Below are positions 1 to 5,605 of a stretch of 6,054 bases of DNA, piece after piece. The translations under genes and the position numbers were made by a program. Source of the stretch: a bacterium (GTDB taxonomy: Bacteria > Chlamydiota > Chlamydiia > Chlamydiales > JAFEGQ01); the NCBI GenBank assembly GCA_021809305.1, contig JAKBAF010000003.1:7607-13660 (forward strand), in the 5' to 3' direction. Numbering within the stretch: position 1 is the first letter of the stretch; each line of letters begins with the position of its first letter. Under the pieces are notes generated by a model that did not search any database, was not told where the DNA came from, and saw nothing but the letters and a program-made list of their open reading frames with translations.

Positions 1-933
1 CGCGCCTTCGGCACCCCCCGCGCCGACGAGCGTGTGCAACTCGTCGATAAAGAGGATGGTGTTTTTGGCGCGGCGGACCTCGTTCATGACGGCCTTGATC
101 CGCTCTTCGAACTGGCCGCGATACTTTGTGCCGGCAATCATAAGGGGAAGGTCGAGGGTGATCAGCCGCTTCTTTCGGAGGTTGTCGGGGACCTCTGCAC
201 GGACGATGGCTTGGGCTAAACCCTCGACAATCGCTGTCTTACCAACACCTGCCTCTCCGACAAGAACGGGGTTATTCTTACGGCGCCGGCAGAGTATGAG
301 TATGAGCCGCTCTACCTCGTCTTTTCGCCCGATAACAGGATCCATCTTGCCTTGGCGGCACGCCTCGGTAAGATCGTAGCCGTAGGCCTTAAGGGCAGGC
401 ATCTTCTCGGCCGCAACACCTGCGCTCTGCCTCTCCTGCTTGCCGTTGCCTCCCCCAGCGCTTGCCCCCCCGCCAACGGGTGGCAGATGGAGGTTAAAGG
501 TCTCAAGCTCCTTGAGAACTTCTTTACGCACCTCTTTGAGGTTAACATTGAGATTTTCAAGAACCTGGGCCGCAACACCATCTGTCTGACGAAGAAGACC
601 AAGGAGAAGATGCTCTGTACCGACGTAGTTGTGATAGAGGTTAGCGGCCTCTTCATTTGCATACTCAAAAACCTTCTTTACGCGACCGGTGAGTGCAGGA
701 TCGCCATAGACCTGAATTTCAGGGCCAAAGCCAACAAGCTTCTCTACCTCTGCCCGCACCGTATCGAAATCGAGGTTTAGGTTTCGCAGAACATTGACCG
801 CCACTCCCTGGCCAAGTTTGAGCAGGCCCAAAAGTAGGTGCTCTGTGCCCAAGTAGTTGTGGTTGAGCCTCTGAGCCTCTTTCTTTGCAAGTTTTATGAC
901 CTGCTTGGCCCGATTGGTGAATTTGTCAAACAT
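1..933 (-). CDS. clpC: ATP-dependent Clp protease ATP-binding subunit ClpC, N-terminal 311 residues (runs off left edge)
   Basis: Hexameric AAA+ unfoldase that feeds cytoplasmic proteins to the ClpP peptidase. The reverse strand is open from position 933 to the window edge. Two tandem Clp_N repeats are visible at residues 1-75 and 76-150, with matching cores (HNYLGTEHLLLGLL at 25-38, HNYVGTEHLLLGLL at 101-114). A Gly/Ala-rich linker follows (about 153-177), then the first AAA+ domain with VIGRKDEVERL (200-210), Walker A GEAGVGKT (226-233) and Walker B ILFIDE (293-298). The window ends just past Walker B, so the M domain, second ATPase domain and ClpP loop are not seen. I chose the ATG at 931-933 (MFDKFTNRAK), which matches known ClpC starts. 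An in-frame ATG two codons upstream (937-939) is possible, but AGAG lies only about 2 nt from it and 8 nt from the chosen one. The wording is strongly chlamydial from memory. The 81-bp gap to the upstream minus-strand gene allows co-transcription. Confidence 0.97.
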   Translation of the reverse strand, partial: MFDKFTNRAKQVIKLAKKEAQRLNHNYLGTEHLLLGLLKLGQGVAVNVLRNLNLDFDTVRAEVEKLVGFGPEIQVYGDPALTGRVKKVFEYANEEAANLYHNYVGTEHLLLGLLRQTDGVAAQVLENLNVNLKEVRKEVLKELETFNLHLPPVGGGASAGGGNGKQERQSAGVAAEKMPALKAYGYDLTEACRQGKMDPVIGRKDEVERLILILCRRRKNNPVLVGEAGVGKTAIVEGLAQAIVRAEVPDNLRKKRLITLDLPLMIAGTKYRGQFEERIKAVMNEVRRAKNTILFIDELHTLVGAGGAEGA

Positions 934-1014
934 ATCCATAGCTCTTGCAATCTTTCGCTTAAAGGGTGTGACAGGATCAATTTCTACTAAATTTTTTCAT
1001 CGCTTATTTAGCGG

Positions 1015-1404
1015 CTAGCCACCATCTGGGAGGTCCGTGATACCAAAATGCTCCTTTAGCGTAGTGTCGAGCTGACGCACAGCCTCGCCAAGCGCGTCGC
1101 TATCTCCCTCTGATGGATAGTAGGCCTCTAAAAGATGGACAACCGCTGAAATCTCCGAGGTAACATCCCGACCACCACGCTGGAGGGGTGGCGGAATCTC
1201 AACTTTTAATTTCGATGCAAGGTGTTTGACCTCAGTCAGATCCTGCTTTTTAATGGCGTCGGGCTTGGCCCAGTCCTGAAGAAGTCGAAGGACCTCGATC
1301 AGAAAGAGGCGATAGGTCGTGTGAACAGAGCCGTTAGCTCTCGCTACTACCCCCTCACCTCGCTCTCCCGCCTTTGTGGGACCTTTAATCTCATCATCCT
1401 TCAC
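1015..1404 (-). CDS. Hypothetical 129-residue soluble protein upstream of clpC
   Basis: I do not recognise this protein. It starts at GTG (1402-1404), supported by AAGGAGGA six bases upstream, one of the best Shine-Dalgarno sites in the window, and stops with TAG at 1015-1017. There is no signal peptide or membrane segment. Residues 1-27 are charged and probably disordered. Residues 28-48 (YRLFLIEVLRLLQDWAKP) look like an amphipathic helix. Residues 49-70 are a second charged helical stretch, 71-79 a Pro/Gly break (EIPPPLQRGG), and 80-121 a further helical region ending EHFGITDLPDGG. The composition and even residue use look like a real, mostly helical small protein, not a shadow frame. It lies 81 bp upstream of clpC on the same strand with no obvious terminator between them, so a two-gene transcript is plausible. 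A clpC regulator or adaptor would fit the position, but nothing in the sequence shows that. Confidence 0.78.
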   Translation of the reverse strand: MKDDEIKGPTKAGERGEGVVARANGSVHTTYRLFLIEVLRLLQDWAKPDAIKKQDLTEVKHLASKLKVEIPPPLQRGGRDVTSEISAVVHLLEAYYPSEGDSDALGEAVRQLDTTLKEHFGITDLPDGG

Positions 1405-1410
1405 GTCGCT

Positions 1411-1418
1411 TCCTCCTT
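1411..1418 (-). promoter_or_regulatory. Strong ribosome binding site fixing the GTG start of the gene at 1015-1404
   Basis: On the minus strand the bases read AAGGAGGA with a six-base spacer to the GTG at 1404. This near-perfect match to the 16S anti-SD both supports the gene as real and decides its non-ATG start. Confidence 0.75.
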
Positions 1419-1459
1419 AGTCCTTCTCGCTTAAGCCCAAGTCTTTTCGCCACACTATC

Positions 1460-1622
1460 GAGGTGGTTGCAAAACTCCAGTTGACCGCTTTCTGGCGCTT
1501 TTACCGATCTTTGCAATTCTGCATAAATCCCCTACTCTTAGGAGTATGCGAATTTATGCAGATTTGCAAATCTCGGATAAAATCACCTAAAAATCGGTTA
1601 AACTGGACTTTGCAACCACCTC
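1460..1622. repeat. 163-bp near-palindromic element with 14-bp terminal inverted repeats (MITE-like)
   Basis: The two halves are reverse complements of each other with small indels. The ends are exact: GAGGTGGTTGCAAA at 1460-1473 pairs with its complement at 1609-1622. Inside, CTGCATAAAT (1519-1528) pairs exactly with ATTTATGCAG (1552-1561). The apex is TACTC (1533-1537), a TTAG loop and GAGTA (1542-1546). Between these blocks the arms still agree at roughly three bases in four. There is no coding capacity. Such a structure fits a non-autonomous miniature inverted-repeat transposable element or a fold-back derivative of an IS, and an imperfect hairpin would also form in RNA. I see no convincing target-site duplication. 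It sits between divergent genes, so it is not placed as a shared terminator. No transposase is in the window. The element call is inference; the inverted repeat is seen directly. Confidence 0.8.
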
Positions 1623-1639
1623 TCTCCTCAAGTTAAAGT
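1610..1639 (+). promoter_or_regulatory. Possible promoter overlapping the right end of the palindromic element
   Basis: TTGCAA (1610-1615) inside the terminal inverted repeat and TAAAGT (1634-1639) outside it form a -35/-10 pair with an 18-bp spacer, pointing at the lipoate-family gene. Each hexamer matches the sigma-70 consensus at four of six positions. An alternative is TAAAAT at 1670-1675, which would give an almost leaderless message. Both are weak. Confidence 0.2.
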
Positions 1640-1680
1640 AAGATCACTTATCTCGCCAGCAGGAGCTGGTAAAATCATCG

Positions 1681-2412
1681 ATGTCCTGTATACTTGGGTT
1701 CATGCACTGTGAAATTTTAGAAAGTGGTCCGACCTCTGCAACAAGCTTAATGGAGCGCGATCGCGAACTCCTCGCCCTACTCGGTGAGCGAGAGAGACCT
1801 CTTCTCCATCTCTATGAGTGGGAGGGCCCATCGGCAACATACGGTCATTTTATTACACCCGAGCACTTTTTTAACCAAGAGGCATGTCTGCAAAGAGGCC
1901 TGCAACTCGCTAAACGGCCCACAGGAGGAGGGATCACCTTTCACACAAGTGATCTCGCCTTCTCGCTCTTAATTCCAGCAAGCCACCCTCTTGTTTCGGC
2001 AAATACCCTGGATAACTACTCCCTTGTGAATAGCCTCATTCTAGATGCCATCCGGTCGATGCGATCCCTCCCCTCTCCTCTTACTCTGATGGAAAAAGCT
2101 ATTATACCACGAAGCGCATCCGCTGAGCGCTTCTGCCTTGCCACCCCTACGATCTACGATATTCTCCTCGAGGGGAAGAAGGTAGGAGGAGCCGCGCAAA
2201 GACGAACAAAAAATGGAATTCTCCACCAGGGGACGATCCTTTTGAGCCTCCCTTGCGCAGAGCTTGTCAAGGCTACCCTCCATGGCGGCGAAGCCATCTT
2301 TGCCGCTATTGAAGAGGCCTCAGCTCCATTGATGCCCCACATCGTTGATCCGATGGGTCTAAGAGAGGCGCGCGAGGAGATGCGCTCTCACCTCCTCAAT
2401 CGGCTGACTTAA
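1681..2412 (+). CDS. Lipoate/octanoate protein transferase family (BPL_LplA_LipB fold), LplA- or LipM-like
   Basis: 243-residue cytoplasmic enzyme that attaches lipoate or octanoate to a lysine of lipoyl domains (2-oxoacid dehydrogenase E2, GcvH). Family marks: an N-terminal SGPTSATSLMERDREL segment (15-30), the acyl-binding motif RPTGGGITFH (79-88), GKKVGGAAQRR with the invariant lysine (165-175) and the hydrophobic strand HQGTILL (182-188). Cys152 in FCLATPTIYD sits where LipM-type octanoyltransferases carry their catalytic cysteine (Cys, then Pro four and Tyr seven residues later), while simple lipoate ligases do not need one. I therefore leave the symbol open between lplA and lipM. The start is uncertain: the ATG at 1681 has AGGAG 15 nt upstream, too far to be good, and an in-frame ATG at 1702 (MHCEILESG) lacks a clear site but lies nearer the conserved region. 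A homologue next to clpC is annotated lplA in Chlamydia, as I recall. Confidence 0.9.
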   Translation: MSCILGFMHCEILESGPTSATSLMERDRELLALLGERERPLLHLYEWEGPSATYGHFITPEHFFNQEACLQRGLQLAKRPTGGGITFHTSDLAFSLLIPASHPLVSANTLDNYSLVNSLILDAIRSMRSLPSPLTLMEKAIIPRSASAERFCLATPTIYDILLEGKKVGGAAQRRTKNGILHQGTILLSLPCAELVKATLHGGEAIFAAIEEASAPLMPHIVDPMGLREAREEMRSHLLNRLT

Positions 2413-2442
2413 ATACTTGGCGGGAAAACCTCGCGAAAAAGT

Positions 2443-2471
2443 TTGGTGCAAAGCGAAACGTGTGATACGAT
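2443..2471 (+). promoter_or_regulatory. Candidate promoter for the 777-residue envelope protein
   Basis: TTGGTG (2443-2448) and TACGAT (2466-2471) are separated by 17 bp. The -10 matches the sigma-70 consensus at four of six positions and the -35 at three. The 112-bp gap after the lipoate-family gene leaves room for an independent promoter. The downstream ATG at 2525 has AGGAG at 2508-2512 with a rather long 12-nt spacer. Confidence 0.28.
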
Positions 2472-2524
2472 CCTAACCACGTTTTCTTCAGAGAATTTGC
2501 CTCTTTTAGGAGCTCGCTTTTCGA

Positions 2525-4858
2525 ATGCTCGCCTTTTTTCGCAAATATCAACGCATTTTTTTTATCATCGTAACGGCGGTGATCGTCCTCAGCTTTTCCG
2601 TTTTTGGCACTTACTACAGCCAGAGCGCACCAGCAGAGGCCAAAGATTCCCTACTTTTTGTCTCGCCCGAAGGGAAGAAGCATACCAAGCATGAGCTTGC
2701 AAGGATGATCCTCTTTTTGGGATCAGACTCAATTGATCGGCCAGAGCTCACCGGTTCTTTGATGATTAATTGGCTAAATGATGGGGTGATCAGACGGGAT
2801 CTGCTCGAGAGTGGCTTAGCTGAGATGCTCTATACGGCCTATGCCCCTCTCTGTGAGCGAGATCTTGCCACAAGGCGTGAGCGAGAGAGGCGCTATGCTC
2901 CCTACCAGCATCCAGGAGCCTCCTTTATATCAGCTGAGAGACTCTGGGAGATCTGCGCGCCAAAGATTGCCACCACATTGAACCGCCTAAAAGGCTCACA
3001 GAATAAAGAACTCTCCTTTTCTGAACGCGTGGAGCTCTATTTGGCGGAACAGGGGTTTCCACAGACCCACCTCCGAGAGACCCTACGACTGCAGGAGAGT
3101 CGCTTCCGCTGGATTAAACCCGACCCTGCCCTTGCAAGCCAAGACCTCGCCCTCTTTGGCTACCACACCTTAGAAGATTGGTTTGGTCCCCGCTTCATCG
3201 CCCTTTGCGCTGAATTCATCGTCAACGCAGGCAGCCTTGCAGCCGAGCGTGGCTATTCTGTCTCTAAGCAGGAGGCGTGGGCCAACCTTCTTCGCATATC
3301 TCATGACAGCTTCATGGCGCAGCGCAAGAATCCCCACTTCGATGCTTCAAGCCCTGAAGATCTACTTGAGAAGCAGCTCATGAGCATGGGCTTAACTCGC
3401 CCGCAAGCAACTGCCCTATGGCAGCAGGTTCTTCTCTTTCGTCGGCATTTCCAAGAGGTCTCTGACGCTGTTGTTGTTGACGCCCTCTCGCTTGAGCGAT
3501 TTGGTGAATTCGCTCAAGAGACGGCGGATGTGGACCTCTACGCCTTAAGTGACCTTCCACCGCTCCGTAACTACCACGACCTCCAAGCATTCGAGTGCTA
3601 CCTAGACGCCATTGCAGCAAAGAGTCGAGGCGCGGCTCCAAAAGAGGCCCTCCTCGCGCTCCCAACAGAGTTTGCAACCATTGGTCAGATTAAGAGCCGC
3701 TCACCTGAGCTCATTCGCCGCCGCTATCTCGTCCGTCTCGCAAGTGTCGATAGCGCTACCCTAACGCACGGAATTCCGCTAAAAGAGATCTGGAACTGGG
3801 AGCTCGAAGAGGAGCATTGGAGCGAGCTCGCTGAGCAGTTTCCAGCGCTTAATGCCTCTGTCCCCTCTAATCGTAGCGAACGCTTTGCCATCTTGAACGA
3901 TCTCGATAAACAGACGCGCAGACAGATCGATGCCATCGCAGAAGGCAGCATTTCAGAGGCGCACCCCGAGTGGGTCGATGAAGCCCTCGATGCGGCGCTA
4001 CCCTCTCAGAAAGTAATTAGCATTGCCGCTGATAGCGCAGTCGCTCCCCTACCAGGCGTCACATCGGTTGCAGCATTTGAGAAGCTCCTCCGCACTGAGC
4101 CGCTCGGGTCACTTAAGGCCACCTCTCCCCTCTACCGCTACAGCGACGATGGCAAGACCTTCCATCGGATCGAGCTCCTAGATCGATCTGAGGCCGATGA
4201 GGTTCTCACATTTGAGGAAGCCCTCTCAATTGGCGCCTGCGACGCCTTGATCGCACACCGCTTTGGCAAGAGCGTCCAAGAGCAAGATATCGCCGCCAAT
4301 CAAGCGCTCAAGCCCCTCCTTACAGCTGTCCACGAGCTTGTCAAGTCAGCACCCTCCTTTAGCAAGCCGATCCCAGAGAAGGCCACCGGCGACTTTGTAG
4401 CGCCCCACAGGCTAGCAAGCCACCTAATGACCATACAGAAGAGCCTTGCAGAGAGCCCCGATGAGAATCGCTTTGTAAAAGCTTCATCCACTAACCACAA
4501 CGATTCCCTGCTGGCACCTCAGCCCGATCTTTGTGAGCAGTTTAAAGTGGCAAAATCAACTCTCCTTGTTCGCCGCGATTCACCCGAGATGCCCGAGCTC
4601 ACCCTCGCCTATCAGCTAGCGCCCCATACCTGGTCCCCCCCCCTAACCGATGAAGCCTCCCCACCACGCTTCTTCTATCTAAAAGAGAGAAAGCGGCTTC
4701 CTCCCACCTCGCTCGATTTCGCCTCTATTCAATCAACTCTCGGCGCTGAAGCTAAGCGCGCCCTTATGCAAAAGGTCCTTGCCACCTGCCTCTCCCACGA
4801 CTCCATCTCCCTCACCGGCCTCTTTGCAGCCGACGTCACGCCTGAGTCGGTTCAGTAG
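2525..4858 (+). CDS. Membrane-anchored PpiD/SurA-N-like envelope protein, 777 residues, no evident PPIase domain
   Basis: Probable periplasmic protein held by one N-terminal membrane helix. Residues 1-10 (MLAFFRKYQR) are basic, and 11-30 (IFFIIVTAVIVLSFSVFGTY) form the hydrophobic anchor, the same layout and wording as the start of PpiD-family chaperones, giving N-in, C-out topology. The rest, residues 35-777, is soluble and largely helical. Residues 241-315 (from RGYSVSKQEAWANLL) resemble the helical SurA_N chaperone region, with a VS-x-x-E turn, a phenylalanine helix and a leucine/glutamine-rich helix. Residues 534-568 (PLYRYSDDGKTFHRIELL then EEAL) resemble the segment that follows a parvulin domain in PpiD-like proteins. 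I find no clear parvulin core, so foldase activity is doubtful. E. coli PpiD has about 620 residues, so this protein is longer. It probably assists folding of outer-membrane or secreted proteins; that is inference. A stand-alone gene: 112 bp after the lipoate-family gene, with hairpins behind it. Confidence 0.85.
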   Translation: MLAFFRKYQRIFFIIVTAVIVLSFSVFGTYYSQSAPAEAKDSLLFVSPEGKKHTKHELARMILFLGSDSIDRPELTGSLMINWLNDGVIRRDLLESGLAEMLYTAYAPLCERDLATRRERERRYAPYQHPGASFISAERLWEICAPKIATTLNRLKGSQNKELSFSERVELYLAEQGFPQTHLRETLRLQESRFRWIKPDPALASQDLALFGYHTLEDWFGPRFIALCAEFIVNAGSLAAERGYSVSKQEAWANLLRISHDSFMAQRKNPHFDASSPEDLLEKQLMSMGLTRPQATALWQQVLLFRRHFQEVSDAVVVDALSLERFGEFAQETADVDLYALSDLPPLRNYHDLQAFECYLDAIAAKSRGAAPKEALLALPTEFATIGQIKSRSPELIRRRYLVRLASVDSATLTHGIPLKEIWNWELEEEHWSELAEQFPALNASVPSNRSERFAILNDLDKQTRRQIDAIAEGSISEAHPEWVDEALDAALPSQKVISIAADSAVAPLPGVTSVAAFEKLLRTEPLGSLKATSPLYRYSDDGKTFHRIELLDRSEADEVLTFEEALSIGACDALIAHRFGKSVQEQDIAANQALKPLLTAVHELVKSAPSFSKPIPEKATGDFVAPHRLASHLMTIQKSLAESPDENRFVKASSTNHNDSLLAPQPDLCEQFKVAKSTLLVRRDSPEMPELTLAYQLAPHTWSPPLTDEASPPRFFYLKERKRLPPTSLDFASIQSTLGAEAKRALMQKVLATCLSHDSISLTGLFAADVTPESVQ

Positions 4859-4863
4859 AGAAG

Positions 4864-4907
4864 CTGGGGCGCTGCCCCAGACCCCGGCAGGGCGAGGTTC
4901 GCCCTGC
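4864..4907. repeat. G+C-rich double hairpin just after the PpiD-like gene
   Basis: Two perfect stem-loops lie head to tail. The first is CTGGGGC (4864-4870), loop GCT, GCCCCAG (4874-4880). The second is GCAGGGCGA (4887-4895), loop GGT, TCGCCCTGC (4899-4907). They are joined by ACCCCG and followed by a C-run (4909-4913). The unit starts six bases past the stop codon. Similar GGGGC-x-GCCCC / CCCTGC-rich units occur as dispersed intergenic repeats in many bacteria, so this is probably a REP-like family member; it may also slow or stop transcription. There is no T-run, so I do not call it an intrinsic terminator. Confidence 0.6.
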
Positions 4908-4965
4908 ACCCCCAATTGTTCGGAACGTTTGACCGTAGCGCTAGTGCAATCAGCACCAAGAGATG

Positions 4966-4991
4966 GAAAGCGGGCCGGACGGCCCGCTTTC
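4966..4991 (+). terminator. Perfect 11-bp stem-loop, probable terminator of the PpiD-like gene
   Basis: GAAAGCGGGCC (4966-4976), a GGAC loop (4977-4980) and GGCCCGCTTTC (4981-4991) pair without mismatch. On the plus strand the stem ends in CTTTC and continues GGTTCTTCG, a weak T-rich tail. The base pairing is certain; the terminator role is probable from its place 107 bp past the stop and before convergent minus-strand genes. Confidence 0.55.
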
Positions 4992-5015
4992 GGTTCTTCG
5001 TAATTAAAAGAACCC

Positions 5016-5037
5016 CTTAAATCAGAAGCTATTTAAG
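5016..5037 (-). terminator. AT-rich stem-loop, possible terminator of the toxin-antitoxin operon
   Basis: CTTAAAT (5016-5022) and ATTTAAG (5031-5037) pair perfectly around an 8-base loop. Read on the minus strand, the stem is followed by GGGGTTCTTTTAATTA, a loose T-rich tract, about 20 bp after the toxin stop. The stem is weak because it is A+T-rich, so efficiency is doubtful. Confidence 0.3.
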
Positions 5038-5056
5038 AGAGCATTTGACAAGGCCT

Positions 5057-5315
5057 CTACTCGCGATAGACGCGACTCCGATGACCAACGGCGATGATGA
5101 CAACCAGGATAATATCATCCTTAATTGCGTAAATGACTCGATAGTCTCCTATACGAATACGATACCTAGGGATTGGAAATCCCCCTGCATTTTAAGGTGG
5201 CCTTGAGGTCTGGGAGCTCGAGCTAGATCCTCGACTTTTTCTCTCTATCTTGAAAAAGAAGTTTAACTAGGCTTTTTATATACTTTTCATCATATACAAT
5301 TCTATGCTTCGCCAT
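5057..5315 (-). pseudogene. Frameshifted RelE/ParE-type toxin remnant
   Basis: An mRNA interferase or gyrase-poison-type toxin of the RelE/ParE superfamily, now broken. The ATG (5313-5315) overlaps the antitoxin end by 14 bp, the usual arrangement. The first frame gives MAKHRIVYDEKYIKSLVKLL and then hits TAG at 5223-5225 after 30 residues. Family sequence continues in other frames: KIERK, then VEDLARAPRPQGHLKMQGD, then PIPRYRIRIGDYRVIYAIKDD and the C-terminal AVGHRSRVYRE ending at TAG 5057-5059. The first two shifts are each explained by one extra base in a five-base homopolymer (5253-5257, 5236-5240). The third, of opposite sign, lies near the C-run at 5181-5185. The total length (259 bp, one more than 86 codons would use) equals a full-length toxin, so decay is recent or the shifts are sequencing errors. 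Without errors the product is a 30-residue fragment. Confidence 0.8.
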
Positions 5316-5553
5316 CGTCCCACCCAGCTAGCCGACACGCCTTATCCCAGGACATCCAATCCTCTTCTTTTGTGTTTTTCAAGCGTTCGCAAGCCTCAGC
5401 ATCAAACAAAGCATCTTCATACTCCTCAATGGCTTTTAGTAGCATTTCAGTAGCAAAAGCCTTAAGAGAAACCCCCTTTTTGGTGAGGAGCGTCTTCAAA
5501 TAGGGAAGATCTTTCTTGGGAAACTCAACGTTGAGGCGGACTGTATTTTTCAT
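5302..5553 (-). CDS. RelB/ribbon-helix-helix-like antitoxin, 83 residues
   Basis: Small antitoxin that would neutralise the adjacent RelE/ParE-type toxin and repress its own operon. The N-terminal TVRLNVEFP (4-12) fits the DNA-contacting beta-strand of ribbon-helix-helix dimers. Two helices follow (about 14-25 and 29-45; VSLKAFATEMLLKAIEEYEDAL). The acidic, tryptophan-containing tail (DAEACERLKNTKEEDWMSWDKACRLAGW, 51-78) fits a toxin-wrapping segment; 'SWDKACRLAGW' corresponds to the terminal helix often seen in RelB-like proteins. The start at 5551-5553 is chosen because AAGGAGA stands five bases upstream. An in-frame ATG 60 bp further out lacks such a site. The reading frame is intact although the toxin is broken. 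The exact family (RelB, DinJ or another RHH group) is not certain. Confidence 0.82.
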   Translation of the reverse strand: MKNTVRLNVEFPKKDLPYLKTLLTKKGVSLKAFATEMLLKAIEEYEDALFDAEACERLKNTKEEDWMSWDKACRLAGWDDGEA

Positions 5554-5558
5554 GGCGA

Positions 5559-5565
5559 TCTCCTT
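5559..5565 (-). promoter_or_regulatory. Ribosome binding site fixing the antitoxin start at 5553
   Basis: Minus strand AAGGAGA with a five-base spacer to the ATG of the antitoxin. It favours the 83-residue form over a 103-residue form starting at 5613. Confidence 0.7.
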
Positions 5566-5571
5566 TTCTTT

Positions 5572-5580
5572 ATCATAACA
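5572..5580 (-). promoter_or_regulatory. Extended -10 promoter candidate for the antitoxin-toxin pair
   Basis: The minus strand reads TGTTATGAT: the extended-10 TGn followed by TATGAT, five of six matches to TATAAT. It lies 18 bp before the antitoxin start codon, in the 52-bp gap after the HTH gene. No good -35 is seen 16-18 bp upstream, which an extended -10 can tolerate. Confidence 0.4.
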
Positions 5581-5605
5581 AATAGGACAAATGAGTAACG
5601 GAACA

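Noticed and set aside
32..780. Open frames on the plus strand (32-379, 34-219, 352-780) and one other minus frame (312-668)
   Set aside because: They overlap clpC, whose reverse-strand frame carries clear ClpC motifs throughout; these frames have no recognisable domains.
934..1014. CIRCE/HrcA operator or heat-shock promoter before clpC
   Set aside because: No TTAGCACTC-N9-GAGTGCTAA or close variant; only a 4-bp CGCT/AGCG hairpin is visible, too weak to call.
1222..1434. 70-residue plus-strand frame
   Set aside because: Antisense to the better-supported minus-strand gene at 1015-1404, which has a strong Shine-Dalgarno; this one has none.
2413..2442. Terminator after the lipoate-family gene
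   Set aside because: A bulged GCGGG/CCTCGC hairpin with an AAAA loop is followed by A-rich, not T-rich, sequence.
3183..5003. Additional frames inside or across the end of the large gene (3183-3383, 3378-3677, 3724-3951, 4300-4500, 4733-4915, 4779-5003)
   Set aside because: Shadows of the 777-residue frame with low-complexity or arginine/serine-rich translations and no motifs.
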